DNA of 64,000 bases from Actinoplanes nipponensis (lineage in GTDB: Bacteria; Actinomycetota; Actinomycetes; Mycobacteriales; Micromonosporaceae). A program made the translations under genes and the position numbers. The stretch spans positions 248,001 to 312,000 of the forward strand of contig NZ_BOMQ01000008.1 of the NCBI RefSeq assembly GCF_016862275.1. Reading direction: 5' to 3'. This document shows, piece after piece, positions 27,317-36,145 of this stretch. The notes under the pieces are model-generated. The model was not told the DNA's origin. It did no database searches and saw only the letters and a list, made by a program, of their open reading frames with translations. Positions within the stretch are counted from its first letter, which is position 1, and every line of letters starts with the position of its first letter.

Positions 27317-30300
27317 TACGCCACCTCCCGGATGGACCAGCCCGCGGTGAAGGCGCGCGCCGGAGCCAGGGCCGGCAGTGCCACGGACACCGTCTGGGCG
27401 GCGGTGAGCGGCGGCAGCGTCACCGGCCCGGACACGGTGGTGTCGCCGTCGATGACGAGGTCGTCGGTCGCCGTGCTGTCGATCGCGACGGCCGCCGCCG
27501 GGACCTCCCAGTCGGCGCGGCCCAGGCGCGCGCCGCAGACGAGCCCGTTCCGGAAGGGACGCTCCTTGGACGGTACGGCGAGGAAACGCTGCTCGGGAAA
27601 GACGTCGGTGAGGTCGTTCAGCCTGGTGATGCTGCCGGTCGAGGTGGTCGTCAGCGTCCAGATCCCGGCGTCGGTCAGCGGGTTGCCCTCCATGGTCTCG
27701 ATCCGGGTGCCGAACGGCAGCTTGCTCTGCCGTACCTCGACCTCGTCGCGGGGGGCCAGCGCGCTCGCCCCGGTCCGGAGCTTGACCGGCAGTGCCCGCA
27801 GGCGCAGCGGGGTCCAGTTGGCCGGTTCCGCCATCTCCGCGCCCAGGATCTGACCGGCCGACTGCGGGGTGGCCCCGATCGAGCCGCGCTCGCCCCATTC
27901 GAAGTGGAAGCTCTTGGAAATGCCGAAGATCCAGACCCGCCAGCTCACCGTGCCGGAGAACGACCACGGGCCGGGCCCGGACAGCGAGCCGTCCAGGCCG
28001 GCCGAGAGGAGGTCGGCGCCGAAGACGCTGACCGTGACGCGTACGTGCAGGTCGGCTTCCAGGTGCAGCGACGGGCTGGTCATGACCAGCACGTTGAACG
28101 CCAGGTCGCCGGTCACCCGGCCCCAGCTGCAGCCGACCACGGCATGGGCGGCGGCGCCGAACTGCATGCTGGTGGAGGAGATCGCGAAGTACTGGGTCAG
28201 GTCGATCTGGACCGCGGAGATCGGGTTCCAGTGCACGGTGACCCGCGCGGGTTCGATCAGCCCGGCCGGGATGTAGGGCCGGAAGGCCGGGTGGAAGCCC
28301 CCGATGGTGAAGGCGAACACCCGACCCGGGCCCCAGCGGAGGAAGAAGGCGGCGCCCCCGCTGACCTGGATGGTGCCGAACAGCTTGGCCTCGATGAGGG
28401 TGATGGAGAAGCGGGCCGTCCGGTTGCGCAGGTCGGCCACGGCCTCGACCGCGGCGCGGATCCGCAGCGTCGAGTCCCGGGTCAGGGTCGGGAAGCCGAT
28501 CCGCACCGTGCCGTACAGCGCCACCTTCTGGGCGTTGAGCTGCAGCAGCAACGCCAGCCGGATGCGCGCGTTGACCTCGGCCTTCGGCCCCCACTCGAGC
28601 TCGGCCATCGGGCCGGCCACGTGGCTGTCGACCGCGGGCGGGAAGAATCGCTCCACACTGGACAGCAGCTGCGGCAGGCGGGTGGCGGGATCGTCCGGGA
28701 ACAGCAGGTCGTCCAGGCTGCCCCGGACGCCGTAGGCGGCGTCGCGCAGGGCGTCGGTGTCCATGCCGCGGTGCAGGGCCAGCAGTCCGCCGAGCCCGGT
28801 GAGCCGGAAGCCCCAGCCGAGCTCGATCGGGGAGAGGTGCCCGGCCAGGATCACCAGCAGCGACCAGTGCCGGCCGGCCGAGCCGGTCTGCAGCAGGCCG
28901 AACGCGGCGATGTCGATCGTGTCGGCGATCTTGATGTGCAGGGCCCCGGTGTAGCGGCCGAGTGCCGGCTCGCTGGTGAAGGATCCGCCGCCGGTGACCG
29001 CCGGAGCGGTGACGGCCAGGCCCAGGCCGGCGGGCGGCTGGAAGTCGGCCGCGAGCTCCGCGATCCCGAGGTTGCCGCCGTCGTCGGGGAAGGTGAGCCG
29101 GCCGGCCAGGCCGACGCCCTCGACAGCGATCCGCACCGGGCCGATGGACGCGGACAGTCCGGCGGAAACCTCGACGCTCAGCCGGCCGTCGCTGCTGCGC
29201 AACCCGGTGCGCACGTCGGTGAGCGTGACGCCGCCCAGGGACAACCCGAGCGGAAGGTACGCCTCCGGGCCGGCGCCGCCCCGAAGCCGGAAGCCGGTAC
29301 GGCTCGACCAGATCAGGCCCAGGTCGAAGGCGGCCCGGAACCCCTGCGCCGGCAGCAGACTGCTCACGAACCCGTCCGCGTCGCCCCCGGCCAGCACCAG
29401 CGCCCCGTCGGCGGCGTCGGCCGAGATCTCGATGCTCTGCCGGGTGAGCTGGAGATCGGCGACGGCCGCCACGGTCAGGGCGCCGAGCTCCAGCCGGGTG
29501 CCGGTGGCGGACCCGAGCCGGAAGGCGGGCGTGCCCGCGACGGCGATGCGCTGCAGGGTGAGCTGGGCGCGCGCACCGTGGACCGGGCCGGTCGCGGGCG
29601 CGAGGCCCAGGCCGTCGGCGGTGATGACGAAGGCGGGCAGGACGCCGTCGGCGGTCAGGCCGACGGCCCAGTCGCCGCGCCGCTCGCTCCAGGACGTCGC
29701 GCTGTTCAGGGTCACGATCAGCCCCCGCACGCCGCCCGGGTGCTCGGCGGACGAGGCCAGGACGGCCACGCTCAGCCGCGGCGCGGCCGGTGGGCCGCCG
29801 GCCGCGGCCGGCCCGGGCAGCGCGAGGGTGAGCTGCGGAAAGTAGCGGCGTTGGAACGCCGAAAGGTCGGGCGGCGGTGGCGGTGGCGGCGGTTCGGGGT
29901 CGCCGGTGCCCGGCTCCGGCGGCCGGGACTCCGGGAAGGTCTCGCCGATGTCCACCTCGTCGCTCGGCGGCGCCGGCGGAACCGGGGGAGCGGTGGGATC
30001 CCACAAGCCGATGGCCGAGGCCAGCCCGAGAGCCCGGGCCAGCTCGTGCACCACCGCGAACAGCTCCGCGGCGGCCCGGTGGGTGTCGGCCGCGCGGGCC
30101 AGCCCACCGGGCAGATAGGCGGCTTCCAGCGTGCCGAGCGGATCGTCGAGGAACCCCGCGATCCGATCGGTCCGCAGCACGTCCCGCCGCCACGGGAGGC
30201 GCACCGTGCCGGCGTCGACGACCGGCACCGCTGTCGCGCGCTCGGCCGGATCGACGAGGGTCAGCAGATCGCCGGCGCGCAGCAGCCGCGGGTGCTCGGC

Positions 30301-30660
30301 GCGCAGGTAGAGCCCGAGCAGGAGTTCGGTCAGCTCGCGTCCCAGGCCCCGCAGCCGCGCCGCCGCCTGCGGATCGGCGACCACCCGCTCCAGGCCGCGC
30401 AGGGCCGACATCACGCCGCGACTGGCCTGAAGGAGCTGGGCCAGGCCCGACCAGGACGCCAGCGTGGCGTCGTCGAGGGCGGCGAGGTCCGCGGAGAGCC
30501 GGGCCAGGCGCCGCAGTTCCGTGGTCACGGCCGGGTCGGTCCCGGTCCGCCCGAGCGCGGCCAGCAGGCCGGCCGCGCCGGCCGGCGTGGACGCGCTGCC
30601 GAGCGGGGCGAGCATGCGGGAGAGCTCGTCACGCAGCCAGGATGCGAGGTTGTCGGACAG
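27316..30660 (-). CDS. DUF6603-type giant beta-rich protein
   Basis: This protein has 1099 aa from the ATG at 30615, or 1114 aa from a CTG at 30660 that I prefer. The frame upstream of the ATG still reads as protein (LSDNLASWLRDELSR), and GAGGGGG lies seven bases before that CTG. Residues about 1-220 are helical. A Pro-rich linker (GDPEPPPPPPPPD) follows, and then about 800 residues of repeated short strands. The strand region contains WGFRLTGLGGLLALHRGMD, SLDDLLFPDDPATRLPQLLS, AELEWGPKAEVNARI and AFTIGGFHPAFRP. That set matches my memory of the DUF6603 family, whose function is unknown. It is the first gene of the minus-strand run. Confidence 0.8.
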   Translation of the reverse strand: MSDNLASWLRDELSRMLAPLGSASTPAGAAGLLAALGRTGTDPAVTTELRRLARLSADLAALDDATLASWSGLAQLLQASRGVMSALRGLERVVADPQAAARLRGLGRELTELLLGLYLRAEHPRLLRAGDLLTLVDPAERATAVPVVDAGTVRLPWRRDVLRTDRIAGFLDDPLGTLEAAYLPGGLARAADTHRAAAELFAVVHELARALGLASAIGLWDPTAPPVPPAPPSDEVDIGETFPESRPPEPGTGDPEPPPPPPPPDLSAFQRRYFPQLTLALPGPAAAGGPPAAPRLSVAVLASSAEHPGGVRGLIVTLNSATSWSERRGDWAVGLTADGVLPAFVITADGLGLAPATGPVHGARAQLTLQRIAVAGTPAFRLGSATGTRLELGALTVAAVADLQLTRQSIEISADAADGALVLAGGDADGFVSSLLPAQGFRAAFDLGLIWSSRTGFRLRGGAGPEAYLPLGLSLGGVTLTDVRTGLRSSDGRLSVEVSAGLSASIGPVRIAVEGVGLAGRLTFPDDGGNLGIAELAADFQPPAGLGLAVTAPAVTGGGSFTSEPALGRYTGALHIKIADTIDIAAFGLLQTGSAGRHWSLLVILAGHLSPIELGWGFRLTGLGGLLALHRGMDTDALRDAAYGVRGSLDDLLFPDDPATRLPQLLSSVERFFPPAVDSHVAGPMAELEWGPKAEVNARIRLALLLQLNAQKVALYGTVRIGFPTLTRDSTLRIRAAVEAVADLRNRTARFSITLIEAKLFGTIQVSGGAAFFLRWGPGRVFAFTIGGFHPAFRPYIPAGLIEPARVTVHWNPISAVQIDLTQYFAISSTSMQFGAAAHAVVGCSWGRVTGDLAFNVLVMTSPSLHLEADLHVRVTVSVFGADLLSAGLDGSLSGPGPWSFSGTVSWRVWIFGISKSFHFEWGERGSIGATPQSAGQILGAEMAEPANWTPLRLRALPVKLRTGASALAPRDEVEVRQSKLPFGTRIETMEGNPLTDAGIWTLTTTSTGSITRLNDLTDVFPEQRFLAVPSKERPFRNGLVCGARLGRADWEVPAAAVAIDSTATDDLVIDGDTTVSGPVTLPPLTAAQTVSVALPALAPARAFTAGWSIREVA

Positions 30661-30799
30661 AGTAGGGCCCCCTCATCGGTTCGTCGTCGATGGAGCCAGC
30701 CTGGCTTCGCAGTATTCAGCAGAGGGAGCGGTGCGGGCAGGGAGCGATACTGTCCGATTGCCTACAAGGGATCGCCGCCGGAAGCTATACGTTTCGCTG

Positions 30800-33052
30800 G
30801 TGCCCAGCGAGCTGCTCGACCTCGTCACCGCCATCCTGGACGACGACCCCGCGTCCCGGGTGATGAACCAGCAGGCCGGCTGGAACCCGGCCAACCACTT
30901 CGGCCAGGTGTACGGCGACGTGCGGGCGATCGTCCCGCATCACACCGCGGGCTGGCCGTCGCGGGCCAAGGCCACCGGCTTCGTGAACCGGTACACCCTG
31001 ATCCGCTACGGCGAGTCCGCCGCCGGGCAGGTGGTCCCGTGCGGCAACTGCGGCCCGCATCCGCAACCGGTCGGCGTGGCCGGCTGCGAGTGCAAGTGGG
31101 GGATCGGCCCGCAGTACTACATCTCGTCGGACGGGACGATAGCCCGGCTCATCAGCAACCTTCACGACGAGGCCCGGATCACCTTCCACGCCGGATACAC
31201 CAACGGCTGGGCGCTCGGCGTCGAGACCGGCAGCCTGTTCCGCACCTCGGCCCCACCGGGAAACGGTTGGGTCCGGGTGGCCCAGGCACCGGCCGGCGAC
31301 GATGTGCCCGGCGCCAACCTGTTCGTACGCGACCTTCGCGATGCCCCCCGTGAGGTGATCGCCGGCTGGTGGACCACCGCTGCCTACGCCGGCCCGGCCC
31401 GCGAGGCCCCCGGCGCCGGCACCATGTTGTTCTCCGAGGCCCAGTACCGGTCCTGGGCCGTGCTGGCCCGGTTCCTGGCCGAGCAGTTCAGCGTGCCCCG
31501 GAACTTTCCGCTGTTCCCGCACGCCCGCCGGGCCCAGAACGTCACCACCGCGGCGACGTACCGCAGGATCGTGCTGGCCGACCCCGGCTACGCGGCGATC
31601 GTGGCCGATCTGCCGGCCGGCTGGGGCATGACCACGGCGCTGTTCGAGACCAATCCGGCCACGCTGCAGACGCGGTACGCGGCCCGGGCCGGTGGCGGCC
31701 AGAACCAGGCCTGGAACCGGCTCTTCCAGACCTACCGCGGGTTCCACGGCCATGTCTTCTCCGGCGACACGGGAGGCCGGGACCACGACTGTCCGGGCCC
31801 GGTGTTCGACTGGCACCGCTTCGCCCGCGAGGTGTGGGACTGGTGGTGGTACCCGTTCGACGTCGACGACCTGCCGTTCCCCATGCCCGGCACCACCACC
31901 GCTACCCCGGCCCGGGGCTATCGGGCCCCCGACGGCTCCACCCCGCTTCTCGAGCACTACTTCGACGACGACAATCACACGCCGGGCGCGCAGATCCTGG
32001 ACAGCCGGCATCAGGCGCGGGCCCGGCTGGGCGTGCACGGGCCGTCGTCGTCGCCGTCGAGCTGGCGGCTCGACGCCAACTCCCCGGTGTACGCCCTGGC
32101 CAACGGCGAGTTGGTCGCCGCCCGTTTCGCCCGCCCGAGCGGCCCGGTCAGCATGTCCTTCGTGCTGGTCCGGCACCGCGTCTTCCACCGGCAGCAGGGC
32201 CACCCCGCGCCGGCCGACGTCGGCCGGCTGGACTACGACCGCCCGCCGGACACGGTGTACACGCTGTACCTGCACCTGGGCCATCCGGCCGGCCTGAACC
32301 TCACCGCGGTCGACACCGCCAACCCCGACTGGCTCAACCGGGTGCACCTGCGCAAGCGGGAGTGCGATCTCGGCATGACCTTCCACGGCCACAGCACCCA
32401 CCACGGCATTCCCGACGCCGCGTGGAACCAGCCACTGCCGGGCAACGCCACCCGCCCGACCCTCGCCGACGGCTGGCGGATCGACCAGACGGCGCTCACC
32501 GCGTTCCTGACCACACTCCAGGCCGGGGGGGTGGCCATCGCGCCGACCGTCGACCAGGGCACCCCCGTCCAGGTGATCCTGGGTGACTTCCTGGGCACCG
32601 GCGGCGCGCTCGGCCCGGCCCCGACCGAGATCGGGGTCCGGGTGGAGGTCTTCTCGCCGTCCTTCCAGGCGCCCGGCTTCGTCCTCACCGGCGGCGGGGT
32701 GAGCTGGGACGCCGTTCCCTCCTCCTTCGCGGGATCGCCGGTGCAGCGGTATCCGAGCGAGTGGTCGCGGGTGCCGGCCGGCGCCGAAGCGGCCGCGCTG
32801 ACCGCCGCCGGGGTGGACCTCACGTTGGTCACTTGGTGGCCGGAGGTGGCCCGGGCGATGACCCTCGACCCACGGGTGGCCGCGGCCGATCGGCTCCCCC
32901 TCGACGGCCGGGTCTTCCACTACCGGGCCTTCGACTTCATGGCCTGGCTGAACGACCTCACCTGGCGCAACGAGTGGCCGAAGTACCGGCAGGTCGACGC
33001 CTCCGGAAATCCCCTCCCGGCGCCCGCCGAGCCCCGCAGCCGCCGCGTCTGA
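30800..33052 (+). CDS. PGRP-type N-acetylmuramoyl-L-alanine amidase with a C-terminal M23-like region
   Basis: This protein of about 750 aa has an N-terminal Amidase_2/PGRP domain (residues about 40-180). It shows VPHHTAGWPS with the zinc-ligand His, QYYISSDGTIARL and FHAGYTNGWALGVET, as in enzymes that cut the bond between muramic acid and L-alanine. Around residues 400-520 a second region (NSPVYALANGELVAARF, FVLVRHRVFH, VYTLYLHLGHP) looks like an M23/LytM fold, but the zinc-ligand set is incomplete. No signal peptide is visible, so export would need lysis or another route. It is divergent from the DUF6603 gene. The start is uncertain: GTG 30800, TTG 30758 or GTG 30731 are all in frame, and none has an ideal ribosome site. 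Confidence 0.8.
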   Translation: MPSELLDLVTAILDDDPASRVMNQQAGWNPANHFGQVYGDVRAIVPHHTAGWPSRAKATGFVNRYTLIRYGESAAGQVVPCGNCGPHPQPVGVAGCECKWGIGPQYYISSDGTIARLISNLHDEARITFHAGYTNGWALGVETGSLFRTSAPPGNGWVRVAQAPAGDDVPGANLFVRDLRDAPREVIAGWWTTAAYAGPAREAPGAGTMLFSEAQYRSWAVLARFLAEQFSVPRNFPLFPHARRAQNVTTAATYRRIVLADPGYAAIVADLPAGWGMTTALFETNPATLQTRYAARAGGGQNQAWNRLFQTYRGFHGHVFSGDTGGRDHDCPGPVFDWHRFAREVWDWWWYPFDVDDLPFPMPGTTTATPARGYRAPDGSTPLLEHYFDDDNHTPGAQILDSRHQARARLGVHGPSSSPSSWRLDANSPVYALANGELVAARFARPSGPVSMSFVLVRHRVFHRQQGHPAPADVGRLDYDRPPDTVYTLYLHLGHPAGLNLTAVDTANPDWLNRVHLRKRECDLGMTFHGHSTHHGIPDAAWNQPLPGNATRPTLADGWRIDQTALTAFLTTLQAGGVAIAPTVDQGTPVQVILGDFLGTGGALGPAPTEIGVRVEVFSPSFQAPGFVLTGGGVSWDAVPSSFAGSPVQRYPSEWSRVPAGAEAAALTAAGVDLTLVTWWPEVARAMTLDPRVAAADRLPLDGRVFHYRAFDFMAWLNDLTWRNEWPKYRQVDASGNPLPAPAEPRSRRV

Positions 33053-33562
33053 CCGCTCGGGAGGGCTGCCGCGGGTCAGCGGCGCGAGCCAAGGTCGCCT
33101 CCCGCGCGACGATCTTCGGCCTGCCGGCCGTGCCGTTCGTCGCCCAGGCCGGCGCCGCCGCCGGCCTCCCCTCGATCACCGCCCAACTGACCGGGCACCT
33201 CCCGCCGGTGGACCGTGCGGAGCGCTGAACTCATCAACTGGCAGTCAGCAACCTCAACCCAAATCAAATCCTCGGCCACGCCCGCGCGATGGTTGCTGGA
33301 CAGGGTTGACACGCTTCGTCAGCAGCACGCCGACGCATAGCGTGCGGGCTCACCCAGGGAGCCGCCCGTAACGTGGCCAGGGTCACCGGAACGCCGGGTC
33401 ACCAGCGATGGCCTGCCGACATCACCCCGGAAAACCAAAAGCAGGAGCCGCGTTAGGCCGCCTTCAGGTTGGGCTAAATCGCGGCCCGCCCCGGTGACCG
33501 GACCGATACGATGGAATCGAGCCAACGGATGCGACCTGACACGCCTATATGCACGCCGAGAT
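33053..33562. other. Gene-poor stretch with a probable gene remnant
   Basis: Plus-strand bases 33079-33228 form one frame with high third-position GC (RATIFGLPAVPFVAQAG, then SITAQLTGHLPPV and a stop). This looks like the lost 3' end of a gene; I cannot identify it. The rest (33229-33562) falls in GC content and shows no open gene on either strand. It marks the edge of a lower-GC patch. Confidence 0.4.
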
Positions 33563-34282
33563 TTATTTGTCAGCATCAAGAAGCTTATTGAGGGTGGAAT
33601 CGAGCTCAAGGTAATGAGGTTCTGTACCGCTGGGGACCAGACTGTAAGATCGGCGCAGGAATTTTCTGAGCGCCGACCGGCGAAATCGGATGGCAGCACT
33701 GCCGCTTGGGCTGTCCAGGAAGAACCACAGCCATTTTTGGGGCCCTTGGCTAGTCCAAACTTGAAAGTCGCCTTCGCCGGCATTTTCGCATAGTCCTAGA
33801 GACAATAGATCGCGGCTTACATCCCAGGCCGGTCCGCTGAACCTGATGTTGACTGCATAAGGGTTTGTTGGTGTGTATGTCAACGTCATGAAGCCGGGCG
33901 ATAGGCCATCGTTTTTCATGGTCCAGTTTCGGATCGCCATAGTGATACCACTCGAACGCCGCTTTCGACTCGCCGCGATGTCAATTGCCGCCCTCCTTGC
34001 ATCCGCAAGGAGGGCGCGCGTCAAGATGGTTCGCCGTCGCATACGACTGCCGAATGCTGCCGCCAAGAAGCCAAGAGCTGTTGCAAGCTTGAACAGCTTC
34101 CCGGGTCGTTCGTCCAATAACCCCGCCCACTCTTCGCCCCGAATGGCTCGAAGCTCATGGTCTATGTAGTTCAGTCGGGCGGCGACCGCGACTACCTGCT
34201 TGGCCATCCAAGGCGAAATATCGCACATCTCATTGATAGCGAGTCCTAGTAGGATGGTCGCCGTCACCCCCCAAGCCGTCAT
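33563..34282 (-). CDS. Membrane-domain / SsgA-like (SALP) fusion protein
   Basis: This encodes 239 aa. Residues 1-80 carry two hydrophobic segments around a polar loop (TATILLGLAINEMCDISPW, RPGKLFKLATALGFLAAAFG). This is the pattern of a small actinomycete membrane family that often sits beside PadR genes. From about residue 133 the sequence becomes an SsgA-like domain: YTPTNPYAVNIRFSG, WDVSRDLLSLGL, GEGDFQVW, LRKFLRRSYSLVPSGTE. SsgA-like proteins guide septum placement and sporulation and are usually about 140 aa and stand-alone. The ATG at 34282 overlaps the padR-like stop as ATGA. GC content is clearly below the flanks (two 60-base lines I counted gave 50 and 58 percent), which suggests acquisition or relaxed selection. 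Confidence 0.8.
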   Translation of the reverse strand: MTAWGVTATILLGLAINEMCDISPWMAKQVVAVAARLNYIDHELRAIRGEEWAGLLDERPGKLFKLATALGFLAAAFGSRMRRRTILTRALLADARRAAIDIAASRKRRSSGITMAIRNWTMKNDGLSPGFMTLTYTPTNPYAVNIRFSGPAWDVSRDLLSLGLCENAGEGDFQVWTSQGPQKWLWFFLDSPSGSAAIRFRRSALRKFLRRSYSLVPSGTEPHYLELDSTLNKLLDADK

Positions 34283-34614
34283 TGGCGGCCAGCTTGTATC
34301 GCAGCTATCAGCTTTCGCACGCAATGTGGCCGTCGTTCTGACAACAGATCAAACGCCTCTGTTCGCCCGCGCTTAGTCAACCGGTACATTCGGCGGCGAG
34401 GCCGGTTGTTAGCCGGGTCTTCCTGCTGTTCCCATTCGCTATCGATCCAGCAGTCCTGCTCAAGTCGGTCAAGGATCCCATAGACCGTGGGGCCGCTCCG
34501 ACCAGTGTCCTTGGCAATCATCCATCCGTATGCGGACATGTTAGACGTGTCCGTTTTGAGTAGAAACTCAAGTACGTCAAGGAGGGGCTCGGTGATGCGC
34601 GCTACGCTAGGCAC
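34279..34614 (-). CDS. PadR-family transcriptional regulator
   Basis: This 111-aa winged-helix regulator of the short PadR type has LLDVLEFLLKTDTSNMSAYGWMIAKDTGRSGPTVYGILDRLEQDCWI followed by the wing RPRRRMYRLTKRGR. PadR proteins usually repress their own operon and respond to small molecules. The start is the GTG at 34614, preceded by an AT-rich stretch that may hold the promoter. The end overlaps the SsgA-fusion gene by four bases, so the two are coupled, and PadR probably controls the fusion protein. Confidence 0.88.
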   Translation of the reverse strand: MPSVARITEPLLDVLEFLLKTDTSNMSAYGWMIAKDTGRSGPTVYGILDRLEQDCWIDSEWEQQEDPANNRPRRRMYRLTKRGRTEAFDLLSERRPHCVRKLIAAIQAGRQ

Positions 34615-35167
34615 GAGCTTATCTTACCTACATCGGTCAAGGCTCACTCGTGACCATCGTCGGAGTATTGCTCCGACGGTCGAGCGTTGTTGATCCGCGG
34701 TAGTGGCGCACCGCGGTGCAGGCGAACATACGGCTGCAGGGAGTCGATGCTTCGATCATGGCCGACTGCATGACCACCTCCAAATATGGGAGGACCCTCC
34801 ACGATTGACCCTGCCCGGTCAGGATTTGATGAACTCACGAGCCTTCGGATCTGAGGTGGATGGAGATCAAATTGGACTTGCACCCGCGAATTGCTAAGTA
34901 GATCAGGCCACGGATGATCAGTGCCGGCAGGAAGGCGTAACTCGCAACGTCCACGCCCCGTACGCCCGGTGCCCGGCGCCGGGCACCGGCGACTCCGGAA
35001 CGCGCCATGCTTCCAGCCCGCCCCGGCGCGGCTAGCCATCTCAGCTGCCACCTATGGGTACGGCAGATCCGGTTCCGGCGCCGGCATTTCCTCAGGTCGC
35101 AGGCCCCGCCACCGATGGAGACCCCGTCCGCGGTGGTGGCCTCGGTGACGGAGAGGACCGGTTCCTG
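34615..35167. other. Gene-poor region ahead of the polysaccharide operon
   Basis: No convincing gene is seen on either strand. It contains a hairpin at 34658-34678 (CGTCGGAG / CTCCGACG, TATTG loop) just upstream of padR, and a 24-bp palindrome at 34966-34989. A minus-strand frame at about 34890-34950 codes for a short hydrophobic peptide (SYAFLPALIIRGLIYLAI), which may be a remnant. The polysaccharide operon's promoter must lie here, but no clear hexamers stand out. Confidence 0.4.
34966..34989. repeat. 24-bp perfect palindrome
   Basis: The two arms CCGGTGCCCGGC and GCCGGGCACCGG meet with no loop, between the low-GC patch and the glycosyltransferase operon. It could be a terminator for a lost gene or a protein-binding site. 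Confidence 0.4.
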
Positions 35168-36145
35168 GTGTACCCGGTTGAGGAACAAGTCGCGACGGCG
35201 GCGGCCGTTTCCCGGTCGATCAGCGTTGTCATCTGCAGCTATGCCGACTCGCGGTTCGGCGAGCTGCTGGACGCCTGTGAGTCGGTCCGGGCCCAGCTGA
35301 GCCCGGTCGACGAGGTGGTCGTGGTGATCGACCACAACGACGGGCTGCTGGCCCGCGCGCGGGCCGTGCTGCCCTGGGCCCGGGTCGCGGGCAACGAGGG
35401 CACCAGGGGTCTTTCCGACGCCCGCAACACCGGTGTGCGGCTCAGCCGGGGCGACGTGGTCGCCTTCCTCGACGACGACGCGGCAGCCCGGCCGGGCTGG
35501 CTGGCCGGCCTGCGCGAGTCGTTCGCGCCCGACGAGGTCGCCGTGGCGGGCACCGCGGTCGAGCCGCGCTGGGAGGGCGGCCGGCCGCCGAGCTGGTTCC
35601 CGCCCGAGTTCGGCTGGGTGGTCGGGTGCAGCTACCGCGGCCTGCCGGAGGTCAAGGCGACGGTACGCAACCCGATCGGCGCCTCCATGGCGGTCCGCCG
35701 GTCCGTGTTCGGGCAGGTGGGCGGCTTCTCCGGGGCGATCGGGCGGGTCGGCACGACCCCGGTCGGGTGCGAGGAGACCGAGTTCTGCATCCGCGTGGCG
35801 GCCCGGGACGGCAACACGGTGGTGTTCGACCCGACGTCCGCGGTCGACCACTTCGTGCCGGCGGTCCGGCAGACCATCCGGTACTTCGTCAGCCGGTGTT
35901 ACCACGAGGGCCGGTCCAAGCGGATCGTGTCGCTGCTGCAGGGCAGCCGCGCGGGTCTGGCCTCGGAACGGCGCTACGTCAAGGTCACCCTGCCGCTGGC
36001 GCTCTACCTGGCCGTCGCCGGGGTGCGGCGCAACCCGGCGGGGCTGCTGCGGGGCGGCGTCGTCCTGATCGGGCTGGGCAGCACGGTCCTCGGCTACGTG
36101 GTGGAGTCGCTGCAACGCGGCCGGCTCACCTCGGCGAACCACTGA
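35168..36145 (+). CDS. Family 2 glycosyltransferase
   Basis: This protein of about 325 aa transfers a sugar from a nucleotide-sugar to a growing glycan. The GT2 fold is clear: ISVVICSYADSRFGELLDACESV, then NTGVRLSRGDVVAFLDDDAAARPGW with the metal-binding DDD, then NPIGASMAVRRSVFGQVGGF and EETEFCIRVA. A hydrophobic C-terminal stretch (ALYLAVAG, GVVLIGLGSTVLGYVV) may anchor it to the membrane. The start is uncertain: GTG 35168 follows GGAGAGGA at a long distance, and ATG 35054 is the alternative. Its stop shares one base with the next start (TGATG), so it opens a coupled four-gene operon. Confidence 0.88.
   Translation: MYPVEEQVATAAAVSRSISVVICSYADSRFGELLDACESVRAQLSPVDEVVVVIDHNDGLLARARAVLPWARVAGNEGTRGLSDARNTGVRLSRGDVVAFLDDDAAARPGWLAGLRESFAPDEVAVAGTAVEPRWEGGRPPSWFPPEFGWVVGCSYRGLPEVKATVRNPIGASMAVRRSVFGQVGGFSGAIGRVGTTPVGCEETEFCIRVAARDGNTVVFDPTSAVDHFVPAVRQTIRYFVSRCYHEGRSKRIVSLLQGSRAGLASERRYVKVTLPLALYLAVAGVRRNPAGLLRGGVVLIGLGSTVLGYVVESLQRGRLTSANH

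Noticed and set aside
22574..27853. Very long plus-strand open frame opposite the DUF6603 locus
   Set aside because: It is Arg/Gly/Gln-rich low-complexity text opposite genes whose minus-strand frames share tight stop/start junctions and protein-like sequence.
33319..33783. Minus-strand open frame overlapping the end of the SsgA-fusion gene
   Set aside because: Its first part reads the fusion gene's DNA out of frame, and the rest has no protein-like features or ribosome site.
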